Shown here: positions 30,480-32,779 of the stretch, piece after piece
Position numbering within the stretch: the first letter of the stretch is position 1
How the letters are laid out: every line of letters begins with the position of its first letter
Origin: Paracoccaceae bacterium
Lineage (GTDB): Bacteria; Pseudomonadota; Alphaproteobacteria; Rhodobacterales; Rhodobacteraceae
Reading direction: 5' to 3'
DNA length: 32,779 nt
NCBI GenBank assembly: GCA_020846995.1
Contig: JADLCV010000217.1
Location: forward strand, 1-32,779
The notes under the pieces: model-generated
The model's input: only the letters and a program-made list of their open reading frames with translations
The model's database searches: none
Told to the model about the DNA's origin: nothing
Position numbers and translations under genes: made by a program

Positions 30480-32779
30480 GGCCGGTCGTCCAGATCGGCG
30501 GGCTCGGGGCATGCCGGGAAGCGCAGGGTGAAGACCGCCCCCGTCCGGTCGGGGCGGTTCGCGGCCGCGATCGTGCCCCCCATCGCCTCGACGAACCCCT
30601 TGCAGATCGACAGGCCGAGGCCGGTCCCCGCCTGCACCCGGTCGCCCTTGCGGACGCGGAAGAAGATGTCGAAGATCCGCGGCAGGTCGTCGGGCGGGAT
30701 GCCCGGACCCTCGTCGACGATCTCGAGCGTGACGTGGCCCTCCTCGGCCCAGGCGCGGACGAGGATGCGCGACCCCGGGGGGGCATACTTGCGGGCGTTG
30801 TCGAGGAGGTTGAAGACGACCTGCTCGAAGAGCACGGGATCGAGCCGGACCATGGGCAAGTCGCCGGGCACGGCAAGCTCGAGCCGGTGGCCCTCGAGGA
30901 TGCGGGCCGCACGCCGGAGCGCGGCCCCGACGATGTCGCCGACGAAGTTCGGCGAGGCCTGCGACAGCGCCGCCCCCGCCTCGAGCCGCGTCATGTCGAG
31001 CAGGTTGGCGATGAAGCGGTTCAGCCGCTCGGCTTCCTCGACGATGGTGGCGAGAAGCTCGGCGCGATCGGCCTCGGGGAGCGAGGCGGAATAGTCCCGG
31101 AGCGTTCCCGCCGAGCCGAGGATCGAGGCGAGCGGGGTCTTGAGGTCGTGCGAGAGCGAGGTGAGCAGGGCCGAGCGCAGCCGGTCGGCCTCGGCCGCGA
31201 GGCGGGCATTGTCGACGTCGGCGACAAGCTGGATGCGCTCGACGGCGAGCGCGATCTGGTCGGCGAGCGATTCGAGGAGCCGCCGCTGCTCGGGCGTCAG
31301 GACCGGACCCTGGCGGTCGTTGTCGAGCCCGACGACGCCGATGCGCGTGCGCCCGGTCCTCAGGGGCAGATAGAGCCGGCCGGCGCCGGGCAGCGTGTCG
31401 GCGCCGCGCCCGGCCGGCAGGTCGTGCTCCCAGGCCCAGTGGGCGGCGGCGAGGTCGGCCTCGTCGAGGGTGTCGTCGGGCGGGTAGCCCGCCCGCACGG
31501 CGATGCGCCCCTCCTCGGGCATCAGGATGACGACCCGGACGCCGAGCATCGAGGCGATCTGGTAGACGCTCGCCCACAGCACGTCCTCGAGCGTGCCGGC
31601 CCCGGCGAGCTTGCGGCTGAAGAGGTAGAGCCCCTCGGTCATGCGGGCCCGCAGGCGGGCCATCACCGCCTGCCGCTGCACCCGCCCGGCAAGGTTGCTC
31701 GCGACGACGGCGACGCCGAGGAAGAAGGCGAAGGCGACGACGATCTCGGGGTCGTGGATGAGGAGCGAGTGGATCGGCTCGAGAAAGAAGAAGTTGAAGG
31801 CGAAGGCCGAGGCGACCGAGGCGAAGAGTGCCGGGCCGAGGCCGCCGTTGAGGGCCGAGCTCAGGACCGCCATGAGGAAGACGAGGGCGATGTTGCGGAC
31901 GTCGAGGAAGCGCGACAGGATCATCGAGACCCCGACGGCGAGGGCCACATAGGCCGCGGACCGGAGGTAGGGAAGCGGCATGAACCGCCTCGCGGGCGCC
32001 GCCGGCGCCGGGGGCCCGGTGCGGGGCGGATCGGCCTCCGCGGTCGAGATGACGTGGATGCTGATCGCCGAGGGGCTGCGGACAAGCTCGTGGGAGACCG
32101 ATCCCGCGACCCACTCGCGCCAGCGCGGCACCTGCGGCTTGCCGACGACGATGTGGGTGAAGTTGTTGGCCGCGGCATGGGCGAGGATCTCCTGGGCGAC
32201 GGTCTCGCCGGGCAGCGCGACGGCCTCGGCGCCAAGCTGCTCGGCCAGCCGCAGGGTGGCGGCGAGCGTGTCCTTCTCGGCCTCGGTCAGGCGCGCGTCG
32301 CGGCTGCCCTCGACGTGCAGCACGGCCCAGGGCGCGCGCAGCCGGTCGGCCAGCCGGCGCCCGTAGCGCACGAGCGCCATGCCGCCGGGGCGGGCGTCGA
32401 CGCCGACGAGCACCCGCTCGCCCGCCGCCCACGGCCCGGGGATGGCGTGGGCCTGCATGTGGGTGACAAGCTGGTCGTCGACCCGCTGCGCCGTCCGCCG
32501 CAGGGCGAGTTCCCGCAGGGCCGTCAGGTTGCTCGGCGAGAAGTAGTTGGCGATCGCCTGCCGCGCCGTCGTCGGCAGGTAGACCTTGCCCTCCTGAAGC
32601 CGCCGGATGAGGTCGCCCGGGGTGATGTCGATGATCTCGATGTCGTCGGCACGGTCGATGATCGAATCGGGCACGGTCTCGCGGACGCGGATGCGGGTGA
32701 TCTGGGCGACGACGTCGTTCAGGCTTTCGACATGCTGGATGTTGAGCGTCGTGAAGACGTCGATGCCGCGGGACAGCAG
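30476..32779 (-). CDS. kdpD: KdpD sensor histidine kinase, N-terminus outside window
   Basis: The last 767 residues of KdpD are present; the frame is open to the window edge, so about 130 N-terminal residues, including the Walker A site, are missing. Visible parts, in order: the end of the KdpD ATP-binding domain (FTTLNIQHVESLNDVVAQIT, then VPDSIIDRADDIEIIDITPGDLIRRL), a Usp-like domain (VLVGVDARPG ... HIVVGKPQVPRW), four closely spaced membrane helices, a GAF-like segment, the dimerisation domain with phospho-His in SHDLKTPLASI, and the ATPase domain with N-box NLLDNARKY, G1 DEGPGIPP and G2 GTGLGLSICKG. A GTG at 32674 is internal and not the start. It forms an ATGA pair with kdpE. Confidence 0.95.
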   Translation of the reverse strand: MLSRGIDVFTTLNIQHVESLNDVVAQITRIRVRETVPDSIIDRADDIEIIDITPGDLIRRLQEGKVYLPTTARQAIANYFSPSNLTALRELALRRTAQRVDDQLVTHMQAHAIPGPWAAGERVLVGVDARPGGMALVRYGRRLADRLRAPWAVLHVEGSRDARLTEAEKDTLAATLRLAEQLGAEAVALPGETVAQEILAHAAANNFTHIVVGKPQVPRWREWVAGSVSHELVRSPSAISIHVISTAEADPPRTGPPAPAAPARRFMPLPYLRSAAYVALAVGVSMILSRFLDVRNIALVFLMAVLSSALNGGLGPALFASVASAFAFNFFFLEPIHSLLIHDPEIVVAFAFFLGVAVVASNLAGRVQRQAVMARLRARMTEGLYLFSRKLAGAGTLEDVLWASVYQIASMLGVRVVILMPEEGRIAVRAGYPPDDTLDEADLAAAHWAWEHDLPAGRGADTLPGAGRLYLPLRTGRTRIGVVGLDNDRQGPVLTPEQRRLLESLADQIALAVERIQLVADVDNARLAAEADRLRSALLTSLSHDLKTPLASILGSAGTLRDYSASLPEADRAELLATIVEEAERLNRFIANLLDMTRLEAGAALSQASPNFVGDIVGAALRRAARILEGHRLELAVPGDLPMVRLDPVLFEQVVFNLLDNARKYAPPGSRILVRAWAEEGHVTLEIVDEGPGIPPDDLPRIFDIFFRVRKGDRVQAGTGLGLSICKGFVEAMGGTIAAANRPDRTGAVFTLRFPACPEPADLDDRP

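Noticed and set aside
1-32779. CRISPR arrays, tRNA or rRNA genes, insertion sequences, phage genes
   Set aside because: No regularly spaced repeats, no cloverleaf or CCA-ending gene, no transposase or integrase sequence was seen in any frame. Gene order looks chromosomal and continuous.

Overview
This window is very GC-rich (around 70% or more by eye) and densely coded. It holds 28 protein-coding genes, two of them cut by the window edges. I see no tRNA, rRNA, insertion sequence or CRISPR array. Gene content (FadR-type GntR and LuxR regulators, Dpp- and Pot-type ABC importers, a deacetylase-like amidohydrolase, an N-methylproline-demethylase-like flavoprotein, kdpDE followed by an EIIA-Ntr gene) fits a metabolically versatile proteobacterium, most likely an alphaproteobacterium; that placement is inference. 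No gap without a gene exceeds 300 bases. The largest are 27330-27618, 29012-29260 and 13965-14190.

Layout. (1) 2-6515, plus strand: a TetR regulator, a cytoplasmic BisC-type molybdopterin S/N-oxide reductase overlapping it by ATGA, an Fe-S/FMN/NAD(P) demethylase-like flavoprotein, and a DAO-family amine oxidase. A 22-bp TetR-like operator follows a TTGACA promoter just before the flavoprotein gene. (2) 6577-13079, minus strand: an oligopeptide-type ABC importer (substrate-binding protein, permease, a fused permease-ATPase, second ATPase) ending in a DapA-family lyase. (3) 13209-16970, plus strand: a FadR-type GntR regulator, a PuuC-like aldehyde dehydrogenase and a Tm-1/UPF0261 protein. A palindrome between promoter hexamers separates regions 2 and 3. 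(4) 17025-27329, minus strand: an eleven-gene directon read in the order FAH-family hydrolase, carboxymuconolactone decarboxylase-like protein, Pot-type importer (SBP, two permeases, ATPase), TRZ/ATZ-type amidohydrolase, DoxX protein, HDAH-type zinc amidohydrolase, HAD hydrolase, class III aminotransferase. (5) 27619-28188 plus: a VOC protein; 28208-29011 minus: a LuxR-type regulator. (6) 29261-32779 minus: kdpD (5' end outside), kdpE and a ptsN-like EIIA.

Reading the regions together (inference): regions 1-4 look like an island for import and catabolism of nitrogen compounds. Region 1 could reduce an N-oxide or sulfoxide and then oxidatively N-demethylate the product. Regions 3 and 4 contain the parts expected for an acylated amine or polyamine: a Pot-type importer, a deacetylase-like amidohydrolase, a SpuC-like aminotransferase and a PuuC-like aldehyde dehydrogenase, with FAH, CMD and VOC enzymes that could process the carbon skeleton. 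No substrate can be assigned from sequence alone. Region 6 is a potassium-sensing module physically joined to a nitrogen-PTS phosphocarrier.
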